Origin: RPRC01 sp034933285
GTDB taxonomy: Bacteria; Desulfobacterota; Desulfuromonadia; Geobacterales; Geobacteraceae
DNA: 64,000 nucleotides
Direction of reading: 5' to 3'
NCBI GenBank assembly: GCA_034933285.1
Contig: JAYFNT010000004.1
Span: forward strand, 67,469 to 131,468
The notes under the pieces were generated by a model, which was given only the letters and a program-made list of their open reading frames with translations, was not told the origin of the DNA and did not search any database. The position numbers and the translations under genes were made by a program. Every line of letters starts with the position of its first letter. The first letter of the stretch is position 1. Below are positions 6,260 to 14,841 of this stretch, piece by piece.

Positions 6260-7939
6260 TCAGTCGCCGGCGGCCAGTCTTTGTTGTTCGTCACTGCGGC
6301 CGGAAAACCGGCCGATTACGGTCTCGATATCGTGCGCCGTTACCGTTCCCTTGAACTCGGCGCGGAACTCGCGGTTCATAGCAGCGGTGATGGTGATGCC
6401 TGCGTCGCGCAGCCGCTTGAAAAGCTCCATGATGGGGTATTCCACCGGAGCCGCGGGCCGGTTGATCTCGATGGGCGTGCCACGCTTGGGCAGGGTGGCG
6501 AGATTGTCGCATTTGTCGGCGAATCCCTCGAAGGCGTTAAGGCCGTAGAAAGGGGTTTCCTTGCGGCGATTGGGTTCCTTGTTGCCGTAGGCGATTTCGT
6601 CCATTCGCTTGGCGGCTTTCTGGGTCTCGGTCTCGCGCTGGGCCTTGTATTCCTGGCCGATAATCGCCGAGTTGGCTGAAAAGCCGCCCAGCTCGTCGGG
6701 AAGGCGTTCAATCTCCCGTGCCTCGTAACGGTTGTTTTCAAAGCCGATGATCACTATGCCTACGCGCCACTTGTAGAGGTTTTTGATGACTGTGACCTTT
6801 GCGCCGGCCGGGATGCCGAAGCCGCGCAGATTGAACTCCTTGCCCTGGAAAGATATGCGGTTATTGACCACTGTGCGCTCTTCCTCAGGCTTGTTGAGCA
6901 GATCCTGCAGCTCGGCCCGGGATGGCAGTTCACGCAATTGGTCCCCCCTGATGTTGAGCCACATGGAGAGCCGGGTGAAGCCGTGGCGGGTGTGCTTCTT
7001 GGTGGCGTTGTACCAGAGGCAGAAACCGAAAGCCTTGCGGTTCAGGTCTTCCAGGGAGGTTGCCGGGTCGATGCGCAGCCGGGTTTCAAACCATTCCTCC
7101 CAGATGCAATGGGTTACCTCCACCGAGCCCTGGCGCCGGGAGTTGCCCGGGGTGCCGGTCAGGATGTCCACGCCGATCCCATCCCAGAAGGAGAGGCCCA
7201 AAGCTTTGGCTTTGGCCCTGGTGCCGCCGTCCGCCAGTAGCAACAAAGGCGCACCGCGGAAAGGGAATCGGTTATCCTGTTTGATTTCCCAGGCGCTGCA
7301 GACGAAGTCGAACAGGTTCTCGGCGGTTTCCCCATCGGCCAGGTAGTATTTGACGAAGAAGAAGCCGGAAAAATGATCTGTCATGATGTAGCGCTGCAGC
7401 GGGGTCTTGATCTTGCGGAAGTTTTCCAGCTTGTTCTTGTAGAATTCGTCTTCGCGCATGACCGATATCCCGCCCTTATCCAGGTAGTACTGGATGCAGG
7501 TGGAGACGTCGGCGCAATGGACGTGATTGGGATGGAGGCTGCGCATCTCAGTGTGCGGCGTGGGTGCGTTCTGTTGCCTGGCGTTCATCTGGCGTTCCCT
7601 CAGTTTCCTCTGCAGGGTGGGGACCGAGATCATTCCGGGGGCGATAAGACCGTTGTCCTCGCAGAAGACCAGGGCGTTCTCTACCGGGCAGATGATCCCT
7701 TTGTTCTCCCTGCGGGTGGCCCGCATTACCGAGCCTACCGTGTCGAGCTGGTCGCGGGTGATGACGCTCGCCCCCTTGTCGCTGCGGGTTTTGCGGCCGC
7801 TGTCAAAGCCGTGTTTGCGGGCGATCCGCATCATGTGTTCGTAAGAGTATCCGTAACGGTCACGGTAGCTGTCTACAATGGCCCGTCGATCACAGGGCTG
7901 AGCCTCTTTCAGTTCAAAAACCATTTCTCGTTGCCACAT
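6260..7939 (-). CDS. MuA-type DDE transposase
   Basis: 559 residues. An N-terminal DNA-binding region (YSYEHMMRIARKHGFDSGRK) leads into an rve/RNase H-like catalytic core with candidate DDE residues: Asp in HCADVST, Asp in LLLADGGT, and Glu in RRQGSVEVTH. After the core come a beta-barrel-like region (KEFNLRGFGIPAGAKVTVIKN) and a charged tail expected to contact MuB. This enzyme cuts and joins phage ends to target DNA for integration and replicative transposition. Length is somewhat below Mu A (663), consistent with a shorter N-terminal part. GAGG precedes the ATG. Gene order repressor/Ner - small genes - A - B is diagnostic for a Mu-like phage. Confidence 0.92.
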   Translation of the reverse strand: MWQREMVFELKEAQPCDRRAIVDSYRDRYGYSYEHMMRIARKHGFDSGRKTRSDKGASVITRDQLDTVGSVMRATRRENKGIICPVENALVFCEDNGLIAPGMISVPTLQRKLRERQMNARQQNAPTPHTEMRSLHPNHVHCADVSTCIQYYLDKGGISVMREDEFYKNKLENFRKIKTPLQRYIMTDHFSGFFFVKYYLADGETAENLFDFVCSAWEIKQDNRFPFRGAPLLLLADGGTRAKAKALGLSFWDGIGVDILTGTPGNSRRQGSVEVTHCIWEEWFETRLRIDPATSLEDLNRKAFGFCLWYNATKKHTRHGFTRLSMWLNIRGDQLRELPSRAELQDLLNKPEEERTVVNNRISFQGKEFNLRGFGIPAGAKVTVIKNLYKWRVGIVIIGFENNRYEAREIERLPDELGGFSANSAIIGQEYKAQRETETQKAAKRMDEIAYGNKEPNRRKETPFYGLNAFEGFADKCDNLATLPKRGTPIEINRPAAPVEYPIMELFKRLRDAGITITAAMNREFRAEFKGTVTAHDIETVIGRFSGRSDEQQRLAAGD

Positions 7940-7968
7940 AAGAACCTCGGCAGATTGGAATTTCCGGG

Positions 7969-9036
7969 CTATTTATTCCTGCATTTTTGGCGTGAATTAC
8001 AGGTCTCTTCACAATCCTTGCAACATTTATCCGGGCATTGTGGTCGCGCGTTGGAACATGCGACACAGGGTGAAACATCGGCGGGCGACTCTTTCGTTTT
8101 GGCTTCATCGTGTTCGTGATATTTTTCAAGCCACTTTTCGTAATCTTCAAGCATTTCAGGGTTCATGGCCGGATCACCGACCACGGAAACCAGAGTGTCG
8201 TAAAGGGCAAGCGCCTGCATTTTGAGGTTGTGGGCGGTGGATATCAGCGCAGCCCGCATGCGGGGGGTAAGATCGGGGGGAATGATATTGTCCTCGGCGT
8301 TCGGGTCCAGAGCGATGAATGACCCCTGAACCAGGTCGCGGTACCCGGCAACCTGGGTGATGAAACCGTCCTCCTCCAGGGTGAGCCCGCGGGCCTCGGC
8401 TTTTTTTCGGAACTGATCGTTTTCCTTCTGCAATTTGACCAGGCTTTTGTGGGTGTCCTTCTGGACCCGCTCAGTAGCCTTTTTTTGCGCCGCCATTTCT
8501 TCCCGGAGCGCGGTCTGTTCCTCGGCGATCTTCTCGATGGCTGCCTGCAGATCCTCCTTGTGGTCCTCATCGAGTGGGATCTTCTCTCCGGCAATCTCGA
8601 CGGCGCCGTCGATGACCTGGATGGTACCGTCATGGGTGAGTTGACGCAGTTTGCGCAGATCGCGGTAACCGAGAGAAAACTGCTGACACGTCAGCAAAAA
8701 ATCTTCACCGAATGCCGCGAGATTGGCTAAGTCCTCATCCACCTTTTGTCGAGACAAACCCAAATATTCACAATACTTATCCCATGTCCCGACCATCGGA
8801 AGGTCACGATAGATTTTCGATTCCTTGATGTTTTTCAAGTGCACCAAATTGCTGACGTTAGCGAATTTGGACATCAAAGTGTTTGCCTGCACGCGACCGA
8901 TGATTTCGTGCGATTGGGCAATCAGTTGTTCTCTCTCGGCCTGATTCTCCTGCCGAATCCGTTCAAGGTCACGCTCCTCGCTTACCGCCGCAAGCGCTGT
9001 TTCGCTATCTACGTCAAGTCGCTTCTTGCCTGCCAT
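7969..9036 (-). CDS. Coiled-coil phage protein with Cys-rich tail
   Basis: 355 residues. Residues about 20-50 and 165-225 are strongly charged heptad-like helices (AAIEKIAEEQTALREEMAAQ and similar); the middle includes MVGTWDKYCEYLGLSRQKVDE, which could be a helix-turn-helix. The last 35 residues carry nine Cys (CVACSNARPQC, CKDCEETC), enough for one or two zinc sites. The gene lies between a winged-helix gene and the transposase, a position where Mu-like phages often carry accessory DNA-binding proteins. Function not known. Confidence 0.6.
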   Translation of the reverse strand: MAGKKRLDVDSETALAAVSEERDLERIRQENQAEREQLIAQSHEIIGRVQANTLMSKFANVSNLVHLKNIKESKIYRDLPMVGTWDKYCEYLGLSRQKVDEDLANLAAFGEDFLLTCQQFSLGYRDLRKLRQLTHDGTIQVIDGAVEIAGEKIPLDEDHKEDLQAAIEKIAEEQTALREEMAAQKKATERVQKDTHKSLVKLQKENDQFRKKAEARGLTLEEDGFITQVAGYRDLVQGSFIALDPNAEDNIIPPDLTPRMRAALISTAHNLKMQALALYDTLVSVVGDPAMNPEMLEDYEKWLEKYHEHDEAKTKESPADVSPCVACSNARPQCPDKCCKDCEETCNSRQKCRNK

Positions 9037-9038
9037 TT

Positions 9039-9344
9039 TCAGTTACCTCCCGGTATGGTTAAGGTTTCAAGTTCCTGATTGATCCGTTCCCGCCGCGCCT
9101 CCAAATTGCTTTTGTACCGCGCCCATAAGAGAGGCATGCGCATTCCCAGTTCCCAGCCGTCGCCGATCTGCCGGACGACGTTGATGTCTCCCATAGTGGC
9201 CAGATGGCTCATGGCGGTGGCCACGGGCATGTTGGTGGCCCTGGCGATTTCCGATCCGGGAACCGGTCCTTTCTGCTGACCTAAAAAATCAAGGATCTCG
9301 AAAGCCTTTTTGTCCGACTCGATACGTCTGTATGTCGTGGCCAT
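9039..9344 (-). CDS. Winged-helix DNA-binding phage protein
   Basis: 101 residues from ATG 9344, chosen because GTAGGAGGAACC lies directly before it. SDKKAFEILDFLGQQKGPVP then GSEIARATNMPVATAMSHLA is an IclR/MarR-like helix-turn-helix, and MGDINVVRQIGDGWELG the wing. A helical tail follows. It is probably a phage regulator or an accessory to transposition. It ends 2 bases before the coiled-coil gene. Confidence 0.65.
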   Translation of the reverse strand: MATTYRRIESDKKAFEILDFLGQQKGPVPGSEIARATNMPVATAMSHLATMGDINVVRQIGDGWELGMRMPLLWARYKSNLEARRERINQELETLTIPGGN

Positions 9345-9352
9345 GGTTCCTC

Positions 9353-9784
9353 CTACCTGATTCCGCATTTGGTGCGGAGTTGCGCTATTTCAGCGTCCAA
9401 TTGTCGGCGCTGCTCCTCGAGACGGGCAAGCCTGAGAAATTTGAGATCCTCCGGCCCGATCACGTCCGCTCCCAGCGGTTCGAGCAGGTATTTGAATACT
9501 CCGAATGAATTGACCAGGTGGGAAAATGCGACACACATATCGGCGGGCGGACGGTAAGCCGGATCGCTGCTGCAATACTTGTCAAGCATGTCTTTCGACA
9601 GATCCCGGCCGGTAAGGCGGCTGATCTGCGCGGCGACCATATATCTGTCCATGCCGTTCATCTCGCGGGAAAGTAATTGCTTCAACCCGAGGAGGACATC
9701 GAACGACCCTTCGGGCAGGCTTGTATCAAACAGCCCCTGCTGGCTTGATGCACATCTGTCAGATTTTGCGTTTCGTTTTGACAT
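9353..9784 (-). CDS. Early phage protein of unknown function
   Basis: 143 residues (MSKRNAKSDRCASSQQGLF). The middle reads MDRYMVAAQISRLTGRDLSK then MLDKYCSSDPAYRPPADM, which resembles small DNA-binding proteins of Mu-like early operons. The tail LARLEEQRRQLDAEIAQLRTK is a coiled coil. Located between ner-like and winged-helix genes. No specific function assigned. Confidence 0.55.
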   Translation of the reverse strand: MSKRNAKSDRCASSQQGLFDTSLPEGSFDVLLGLKQLLSREMNGMDRYMVAAQISRLTGRDLSKDMLDKYCSSDPAYRPPADMCVAFSHLVNSFGVFKYLLEPLGADVIGPEDLKFLRLARLEEQRRQLDAEIAQLRTKCGIR

Positions 9785-9848
9785 GACAACCCTCTGACCC
9801 CGTGTTATATATCAAACAGATCTGAATTTAATTTCAGTGGCGAATGGA

Positions 9849-10085
9849 TCAAGCAGCCTGGGGCAGGTCGGATTCTTCATCAGGCCAAAGAAAAGAAACC
9901 GGTACCCCGCACTCTTTTGCGATTGCCTCGCGTATGCGATAACCTTTACGTACGCGATGGATGACGTAGGAGACGTATACCACTGAGACATCCATGATCT
10001 TTGCGATCTTTTTATTGGTGACCCTGCGTGCGGCCATAACGGACCGAATTCTTTCGGCACCTGTAATTCCATCGAGAAAGTCCAT
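9849..10085 (-). CDS. Ner-like helix-turn-helix regulator
   Basis: 78 residues starting MDFLDGITGAERIRSVMAAR. Helix-turn-helix: RVTNKKIAKIMDVSVVYVSY, followed by VPVSFLWPDEESDLPQ, common in small phage regulators. AGAGGT precedes the ATG. It is the first leftward gene, divergent from the repressor, as ner is in Mu, where Ner shuts down early and repressor promoters. A TCGC-N4-GCGA dyad at 9928-9939 lies inside it. Confidence 0.7.
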   Translation of the reverse strand: MDFLDGITGAERIRSVMAARRVTNKKIAKIMDVSVVYVSYVIHRVRKGYRIREAIAKECGVPVSFLWPDEESDLPQAA

Positions 10086-10153
10086 TTGCGACCTCTTTTT
10101 TTTGATGTCATGTGTTTAATTGGGTGTACGTTTAACAATATAAACTCGGAATA

Positions 10154-10187
10154 TCGCAAATGCAAGATAAAAATATCGCCCATGCGA
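10154..10187. promoter_or_regulatory. Candidate repressor operators at the lytic/lysogenic switch
   Basis: Two dyads of the pattern TCGC-N4-GCGA: 10154-10165 (TCGCAAATGCAA, one base off) and 10176-10187 (TCGCCCATGCGA), start-to-start spacing 22 bases, about two helical turns. A near-perfect third copy, TCGCAAATGCGA, is at 10321-10332 within the repressor gene. They straddle the repressor start and lie just upstream of the divergent ner-like gene, as expected for autoregulatory operators. The assignment is inferred. Confidence 0.5.
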
Positions 10188-10534
10188 GATTTATTATGGA
10201 TTCACTCAGGGGCCATTATGGCCTGAAAACGTATGGTAAGTTGGCTGAATTACTGGGTGTTAAACAGAATACGATTTCAACTTGGATTTCCAGAGGATCG
10301 TTCGATGTCGATTTAATATATCGCAAATGCGATGGTATTAATTTTCACTGGCTGGAAACAGGTGAAGGGGAAATGTTTACGGCTAGGGCAGCAGAGGAAT
10401 CGGCACAATACAGTTCGCTGGCGGAACCAGTGGCCAAGGCGCTAGAATTGTTTCAAAAATATCCCGACAAAGCATGGGAGTTTTATGCGGCAATTCTCGA
10501 AAGAGCAGAGAATGCCGAAAAAAGAAAAAAATGA
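10160..10534 (+). CDS. CI/C-type phage repressor
   Basis: 124 residues. The N-terminal half (HARFIMDSLRGHYGLKTYGK, LAELLGVKQNTISTWISRGS) followed by CDGINFHWLETGEGEMF is the pattern of the phage CI-repressor helix-turn-helix family. The C-terminal half is a helical oligomerisation-like tail (AKALELFQKYPDKAWEFYAA). It is divergent from the leftward early operon and therefore the candidate lysogeny repressor. The ATG at 10160 has no clear ribosome site and lies within an operator-like dyad; ATG 10196 is an alternative. Confidence 0.7.
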   Translation: MQDKNIAHARFIMDSLRGHYGLKTYGKLAELLGVKQNTISTWISRGSFDVDLIYRKCDGINFHWLETGEGEMFTARAAEESAQYSSLAEPVAKALELFQKYPDKAWEFYAAILERAENAEKRKK

Positions 10535-10741
10535 TCAATTGTCTGCGAATACTATTGCCGCAACCATGGCCAGTGCGGCCGGTGGATCTGGGCGGCATAA
10601 CAAAATCTGTTGAATAGTCTCAATTTTCTGGTCCGAGGAAAGATCGGAAAAGGGCCGGGTTGTCTCATATGTTTCTAGGTCCAATGGACGAATCCTCCTG
10701 GCCTGTTGTAGTGCTAATGCTAACAGCAATGACCGCTCCAA
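10535..10741 (-). CDS. Possible small convergent protein
   Basis: 68 codons, MERSLLLALALQQARRIRPL to ALAMVAAIVFADN, abutting the 3' end of the repressor on the opposite strand. Amino-acid composition is plausible, but no clear ribosome site precedes the ATG and no family is recognised. It may be a chance frame. Confidence 0.25.
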   Translation of the reverse strand: MERSLLLALALQQARRIRPLDLETYETTRPFSDLSSDQKIETIQQILLCRPDPPAALAMVAAIVFADN

Positions 10742-10761
10742 ATTTCTATCATTAAAACAAA

Positions 10762-10815
10762 AACTTAGTATTTCAGGCAGAAAGACTTTACAGGTTCTCT
10801 AAAAATACTTAACGT
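10762..10815. terminator. Imperfect inverted repeat between cargo and repressor
   Basis: AAAACTTAGTATTT near 10762 is matched by AAATACTTAACGTTTT ending at about 10815, giving a long imperfect hairpin. It separates the repressor region from the rightward cargo genes. It could be a terminator or a protein-binding dyad; no clear U-run follows on either strand. Confidence 0.25.
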
Positions 10816-10860
10816 TTTGTGGTAGTTCGATTAATTAGTCGGCAAAACGAGGGACGGTTG

Positions 10861-11217
10861 ATGGTCACAAAAGAGGACATTGATAATCGGGTCAGATACA
10901 ATTTGATACGATTACGGCAGGAGGTAGGGTTATCCCAGACAGAACTGGTCAAATGGTCCGGCATAGCGCATATCCCGCAGATTGAGAGCGGTGCAAGCGC
11001 CATAGGAAAGAATGTCATTGCACGCCTGGCGAATGTCCTGGATGTCGATGTCCTGGAGTTTTTCCAACCCGAAGAAGGTATCATTGAAAGAGTAGATTTA
11101 CTTTCAAGATTATCAAAAATGTTTCAGGAATGCACACCACGCGGCCAAAAGGTGGTCCTGCGTATAGTAAAGTCTTTCAGGGAGTACGAAACAGGTCTAA
11201 AATTTTTATCAAAATAA
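10861..11217 (+). CDS. XRE-family transcriptional regulator
   Basis: 118 residues from ATG 10861, preceded by GAGGGACGG. An XRE helix-turn-helix (YNLIRLRQEVGLSQTELVKW then SGIAHIPQIESGASAIGKNV) is followed by DVDVLEFFQPEEGIIERVDL and a short helical tail. The second helix is unusual in having IAHIPQIESG where most XRE proteins have a Ser/Thr-rich turn. It probably controls cargo genes or itself. It lies just right of the prophage switch. Confidence 0.65.
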   Translation: MVTKEDIDNRVRYNLIRLRQEVGLSQTELVKWSGIAHIPQIESGASAIGKNVIARLANVLDVDVLEFFQPEEGIIERVDLLSRLSKMFQECTPRGQKVVLRIVKSFREYETGLKFLSK

Positions 11218-11312
11218 TCAATTAATACCGAAATTACTTGTGAGAGAAAAGAGTGATATCAATAAATTATTGAAGAATTTGACATGATCAAGAATCTCCT
11301 TTTAATGGAGGC

Positions 11313-11678
11313 ATGGATAAGAAAAATGTAGGCACCCGTATTAGAAAAATTCGCGTCAAACTCGGATATAACCAGACCGAGTTCGGCAAATTGATCGATG
11401 CTAGTAACGCCTCCGTCTCGGCCTACGAAAACGGCGACTCCTATGCGCCGATCGGCACGCTGATCAAAATTGCGCAACTCGCCGGTGTCTCAATTGAATG
11501 GATTATCATGGGCGAAGAAGTATCCCGGGAAACCCTGATGAAACTACTTTCCGAAGAAGAAATCAGGCTTTTGGTTGCCTTTAACCGAGCTGACCCGGAA
11601 GACCGGAAAATGATATTACGAATTGCAGAAGCTGTCGTAAGTAGCAATGCACAGGAGAGAAATGGCACTCAATATTAA
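11313..11678 (+). CDS. XRE-family transcriptional regulator
   Basis: 121 residues (MDKKNVGTRIRKIRVKLGYN), with AATGGAGGC before the ATG. Helix-turn-helix: QTEFGKLIDASNASVSAYEN; then IGTLIKIAQLAGVSIEWIIM, the usual XRE end. The tail resembles that of the preceding regulator (PEDRKMILRIAEAVVS versus RGQKVVLRIVKSF), suggesting an old duplication. It sits 17 bases upstream of the nuclease-like gene and is a candidate controller for it. Confidence 0.7.
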   Translation: MDKKNVGTRIRKIRVKLGYNQTEFGKLIDASNASVSAYENGDSYAPIGTLIKIAQLAGVSIEWIIMGEEVSRETLMKLLSEEEIRLLVAFNRADPEDRKMILRIAEAVVSSNAQERNGTQY

Positions 11679-11695
11679 TTGAAAAGGAGGATGCT

Positions 11696-12877
11696 ATGCC
11701 GGAATTCAAGGAGAGACTTAACAAGCACATCGAGCACATCAAAAACGTCGGACCACATTGTAGTACTGAGGAAACGACGAAACAGGCTCTCATCCTACCT
11801 TTTCTCGATATTATCGATTTCAGCCCGTTTGATCCCACTAAGGTCAAGGCAGAATATTGTGCCGATCTACCAGGAATAAAAAATAACGAGAGAGTGGATT
11901 ATGCGCTTTTCTCGGACGGCAATCCCGTCATGTTCGTTGAAGCCAAGGCTTTCACCGAAAAAATCACCAATCATACCGGCCAACTTGCCAGATACTTTAA
12001 TGCCACTCCGGGAGTCGCTGTCGCAGCCATAACAAACGGTCGTGAATGGCGCTTCTTTACTGACTTGAAAAATCCTAACATCATGGATGATGCACCATTC
12101 CTTGTTGTTGATTTGACAACCCTTTCCGAAAACCATATAGAGCAGCTTTCACGTTTCCGTCATGACAATTTCCAACCAGACAAGCTGAAAACTTTTGCTG
12201 AAGAACGTGTATATTTAAATATCTTTCAGACTGTGATCGAAAGCTGCTTGCGTGACCCTGATGCAGATTTTGTAAGGTTCGTTGCCACAAGAGCCGAACT
12301 GGCCCCCAAACTTACCAGTAAATTCATCGATACCATTACCCCAATCGTAAAACAGTCCGTTGCTGAAGCCATTAGCCGAATGGTAGTAAGCGGATTATCT
12401 GCGCCTCCACCGGTTGCTCAACAAATCGCAGATACTAATTTCAACCCTGCAATACCTTCACTTGACGGTGATCAGGTTGATCCAAATAACCCGAAAATTA
12501 TTACCACGATTGCAGAGAGGCAAGTCCTCTCGATCATCCAAACCATGCTTGAAGGGCAAGTGCCGACAGAAGAGATCGTTGGGAAGGATACGGAAAGCTA
12601 CTATACGGTTCTTTATCAGGGAAAAGTCAACAGATGGATACTTCGTTACGTGGGAGACCGGGCCAAGCCTCTCGTTTATTTCAACGGTATGATCACAGAT
12701 GATTATAAGGCGCAGGTGGCGAATCGCGGTCTCGAATTCGGCCCTGGGGAAAGTATAGTGCTCCCTAAGCCGGAATACTTGATAAAACTATCTGGATTAG
12801 TGAACAATGCTCTTGTTTATTGCCAGGACGATGCGAATTTTAAACGAGAAAAAGATTCCAAAAAAAGTTCTGAGTAA
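11696..12877 (+). CDS. Solitary HsdR-N-type nuclease-like protein
   Basis: 393 residues. Residues 25-84 show the PD-(D/E)xK pattern of the type I restriction HsdR N-terminal domain: EETTKQALILPFL (Glu25/26), ERVDYALF (Asp68), VMFVEAKAF (Glu82, Lys84). The DEAD-box motor domain of a true HsdR is absent, and no HsdM/HsdS lies nearby. The C-terminal 150 residues (IAERQVLSIIQTMLEGQVPT, TESYYTVLYQGKVNRWILRY) form a second domain, as in standalone phage- and genome-encoded restriction-endonuclease-like proteins. AAAGGAGG precedes the ATG. Target and defence role are not established. Confidence 0.7.
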   Translation: MPEFKERLNKHIEHIKNVGPHCSTEETTKQALILPFLDIIDFSPFDPTKVKAEYCADLPGIKNNERVDYALFSDGNPVMFVEAKAFTEKITNHTGQLARYFNATPGVAVAAITNGREWRFFTDLKNPNIMDDAPFLVVDLTTLSENHIEQLSRFRHDNFQPDKLKTFAEERVYLNIFQTVIESCLRDPDADFVRFVATRAELAPKLTSKFIDTITPIVKQSVAEAISRMVVSGLSAPPPVAQQIADTNFNPAIPSLDGDQVDPNNPKIITTIAERQVLSIIQTMLEGQVPTEEIVGKDTESYYTVLYQGKVNRWILRYVGDRAKPLVYFNGMITDDYKAQVANRGLEFGPGESIVLPKPEYLIKLSGLVNNALVYCQDDANFKREKDSKKSSE

Positions 12878-12903
12878 TAGTAGGAGAATTAAAGGAGATA
12901 GAG

Positions 12904-13257
12904 ATGACACGATGGTTTGTTTTCCTCTTTCTTATGGTATCTTCGACCGTGTATGCAAGTGAGGCCCGCGATGTAACCGTCAACAATTTGCAGCATATCG
13001 AAACCAAACGAGGCGCTGGATACGTCTTTTTGAGTTTCAAGATAGATGTTGAGAATACAGGTGAAAGAGGATCAGTGTTTGTCGAGATTTTGGGCAAAGA
13101 CGCGAACGGGTTTCAAATTTCTTCCGTTCATGCAAATGGAATGGTAAATAGTAGTGACCGGGCTGTTTTGACCACTACAACGGCTATCAGTGAGCGTGAA
13201 TTCAGCAATATTGTGACCTGGGAGATCAGCCGCATAGAGAAATTCATCCGACCCTAG
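12904..13257 (+). CDS. Small secreted protein
   Basis: 117 residues with a signal peptide (MTRWFVFLFLMVSSTVYAS, cleavage near residue 19). The mature part has alternating beta strands (AGYVFLSFKIDVENTGERGS, VFVEILGKDANGFQI) suggesting an Ig-like or beta-sandwich fold. AAAGGAGATAGAG precedes the ATG, 26 bases after the nuclease-like gene, so co-transcription is likely. Function unknown; exclusion or surface alteration is possible for a prophage cargo gene. Confidence 0.55.
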   Translation: MTRWFVFLFLMVSSTVYASEARDVTVNNLQHIETKRGAGYVFLSFKIDVENTGERGSVFVEILGKDANGFQISSVHANGMVNSSDRAVLTTTTAISEREFSNIVTWEISRIEKFIRP

Positions 13258-13365
13258 CGTCGCACCGATCTATATTGATATTTAGCCTGGCCCGCGTCGT
13301 GGGCCCAGGGCCATATAAGATCATCGGGATCGAGACAGCAAAATAAACTTCAAGGAGGTTTTGAG

Positions 13366-14349
13366 TTGAGCGCAATTACGACGATAAACTTATTCGAAGA
13401 AGCGGACGCATGGAAACTGCTTGAAGATGTAATTCAAGGCAGGTTGCCTGAAGGGGAATTTAAAATAGATTTCGGGGACTGGCCTGAATTTTCGTTTCGC
13501 ATGGAAGGAGCGAAATACAATTCTTCACTTACAACGAAGATGATGGATGCGCTTATCGATCTACAGAGAAATATTTACCGTTCCTATGCCAAATTGTACT
13601 ATGATGATGCAAATAAACGATTGACTGAAGCTGAAAAACAAAAACTAGAAATAATGGTTCAGGTTTTTCCTGGTAGTACTGGATTAAAGGCTAAATTAGC
13701 TGAAATTGCTAAACAATTTACACAAGGAGCAATCAACAAGATGGAGGCAAAACATTTTGTTATTGTTTTGACAACTGGCATACTTTGCCTTACCGGCCAA
13801 ACCATGTGGAAGAATTATTTGAATGTTCAAGGGGAAGCAAAAAACGTCAATGCAAAGGTTGCACTTTCTAAGGAAGAAACAAGGAGGATGGAAATTTTCC
13901 GTGATGCTATGGTACAGGTATCCCACGTTTCAGCTCAAAAAGCTGATGCCGAAGAGTTTTATAATAAAGTACTGAAAAGTGCGGTTTCTTCCGAACAAGT
14001 CCATGTCGCCGGGCAAATAATTAAAAAAGAACAGCTACTTCAGCTCGTAAGAGGTTCTCGATCCACTTCACAAGAAATATGTTTAAATGGTGTGTACAGA
14101 ATTCTTCGTGTAGACAGTTCAAAACCAGGTGTTTTTAAGGTTGATGTGCAAGATGAAAAGGGGAAGAAATTCCCCGCTATTCTCGACGAATCAGTTCTTA
14201 TTACAAAGGAACAGAACCGGAAATTGCTTCAAGAAGCGGAATGGATGAAAAAGCCTATATCGCTTATGATCGATGGGACAGAAGTTCGTGGAGAAATAAC
14301 TACAGCCAAAATACTAGATGTTATGGATAAGTACGTTGCAAATAGGTGA
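13366..14349 (+). CDS. Unrecognised membrane-anchored cargo protein
   Basis: 327 residues from a TTG start, supported by AAGGAGG eight bases upstream. Residues 1-130 are soluble and mixed alpha/beta; one hydrophobic segment (HFVIVLTTGILCLTGQTMW, about 133-151) is followed by a helical linker and a C-terminal beta-rich domain (ICLNGVYRILRVDSSKPGVF, PISLMIDGTEVRGEITT). Base composition is AT-richer than host neighbours. I recognise no family. Being last in the cargo group next to the presumed phage end, it is a candidate exclusion or defence component. Confidence 0.55.
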   Translation: MSAITTINLFEEADAWKLLEDVIQGRLPEGEFKIDFGDWPEFSFRMEGAKYNSSLTTKMMDALIDLQRNIYRSYAKLYYDDANKRLTEAEKQKLEIMVQVFPGSTGLKAKLAEIAKQFTQGAINKMEAKHFVIVLTTGILCLTGQTMWKNYLNVQGEAKNVNAKVALSKEETRRMEIFRDAMVQVSHVSAQKADAEEFYNKVLKSAVSSEQVHVAGQIIKKEQLLQLVRGSRSTSQEICLNGVYRILRVDSSKPGVFKVDVQDEKGKKFPAILDESVLITKEQNRKLLQEAEWMKKPISLMIDGTEVRGEITTAKILDVMDKYVANR

Positions 14350-14841
14350 AGGGCACACCTTTCCTCACTATGTCTCATCCTGGTTACATCAAAACCACTT
14401 AGCCGAATGCCATCGCGGGCGCCACGATTCTAGGAAAATCAGCCAGCGATTTCCAGCGTGAAATCATCCTTCTATATTGAAAAATATCGTCTCCGGTCTT
14501 GGCCAACAATAAGACAATCTCCTTCGCCGCGGCCGCCGCAAAACCCTCATCAAAAATGATTTAATTTTGCCCCCGAATTACCCACTTCGTCGCCCTGATG
14601 TAAACCATTGCAAACCTCATTATGACATTTTTCAGCTACATATTATGTCATCCCCCTTCAAGAAGGCATGGACGGTTTCGTATTTGTTTCGGCTTGCAAT
14701 AACGAGCCTTTACCTCTATTACTAAGGAGAGAGCGTGACCCCGTACCATGAGGGCCGTTGAAATAAGGAACGGAATACTATGTTACCCGATGCGGAGTCA
14801 GCGTCTGAAATCATGCGAATATACAAGATATGGAGGGAGAG
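14350..14841. other. Gene-poor stretch between prophage cargo and pepA
   Basis: About 490 bases without a confident gene; likely to contain the left end of the Mu-like prophage and the pepA promoter. ATGACAT at 14622-14628 and ATGTCAT at 14645-14651 form an inverted pair. No terminal repeat or target duplication can be confirmed because the other phage end is outside the window. Confidence 0.4.

Noticed and set aside
13696..13926. 76-codon minus-strand frame within the cargo membrane protein gene
   Set aside because: Antisense to the TTG-started gene, which has a strong ribosome site.
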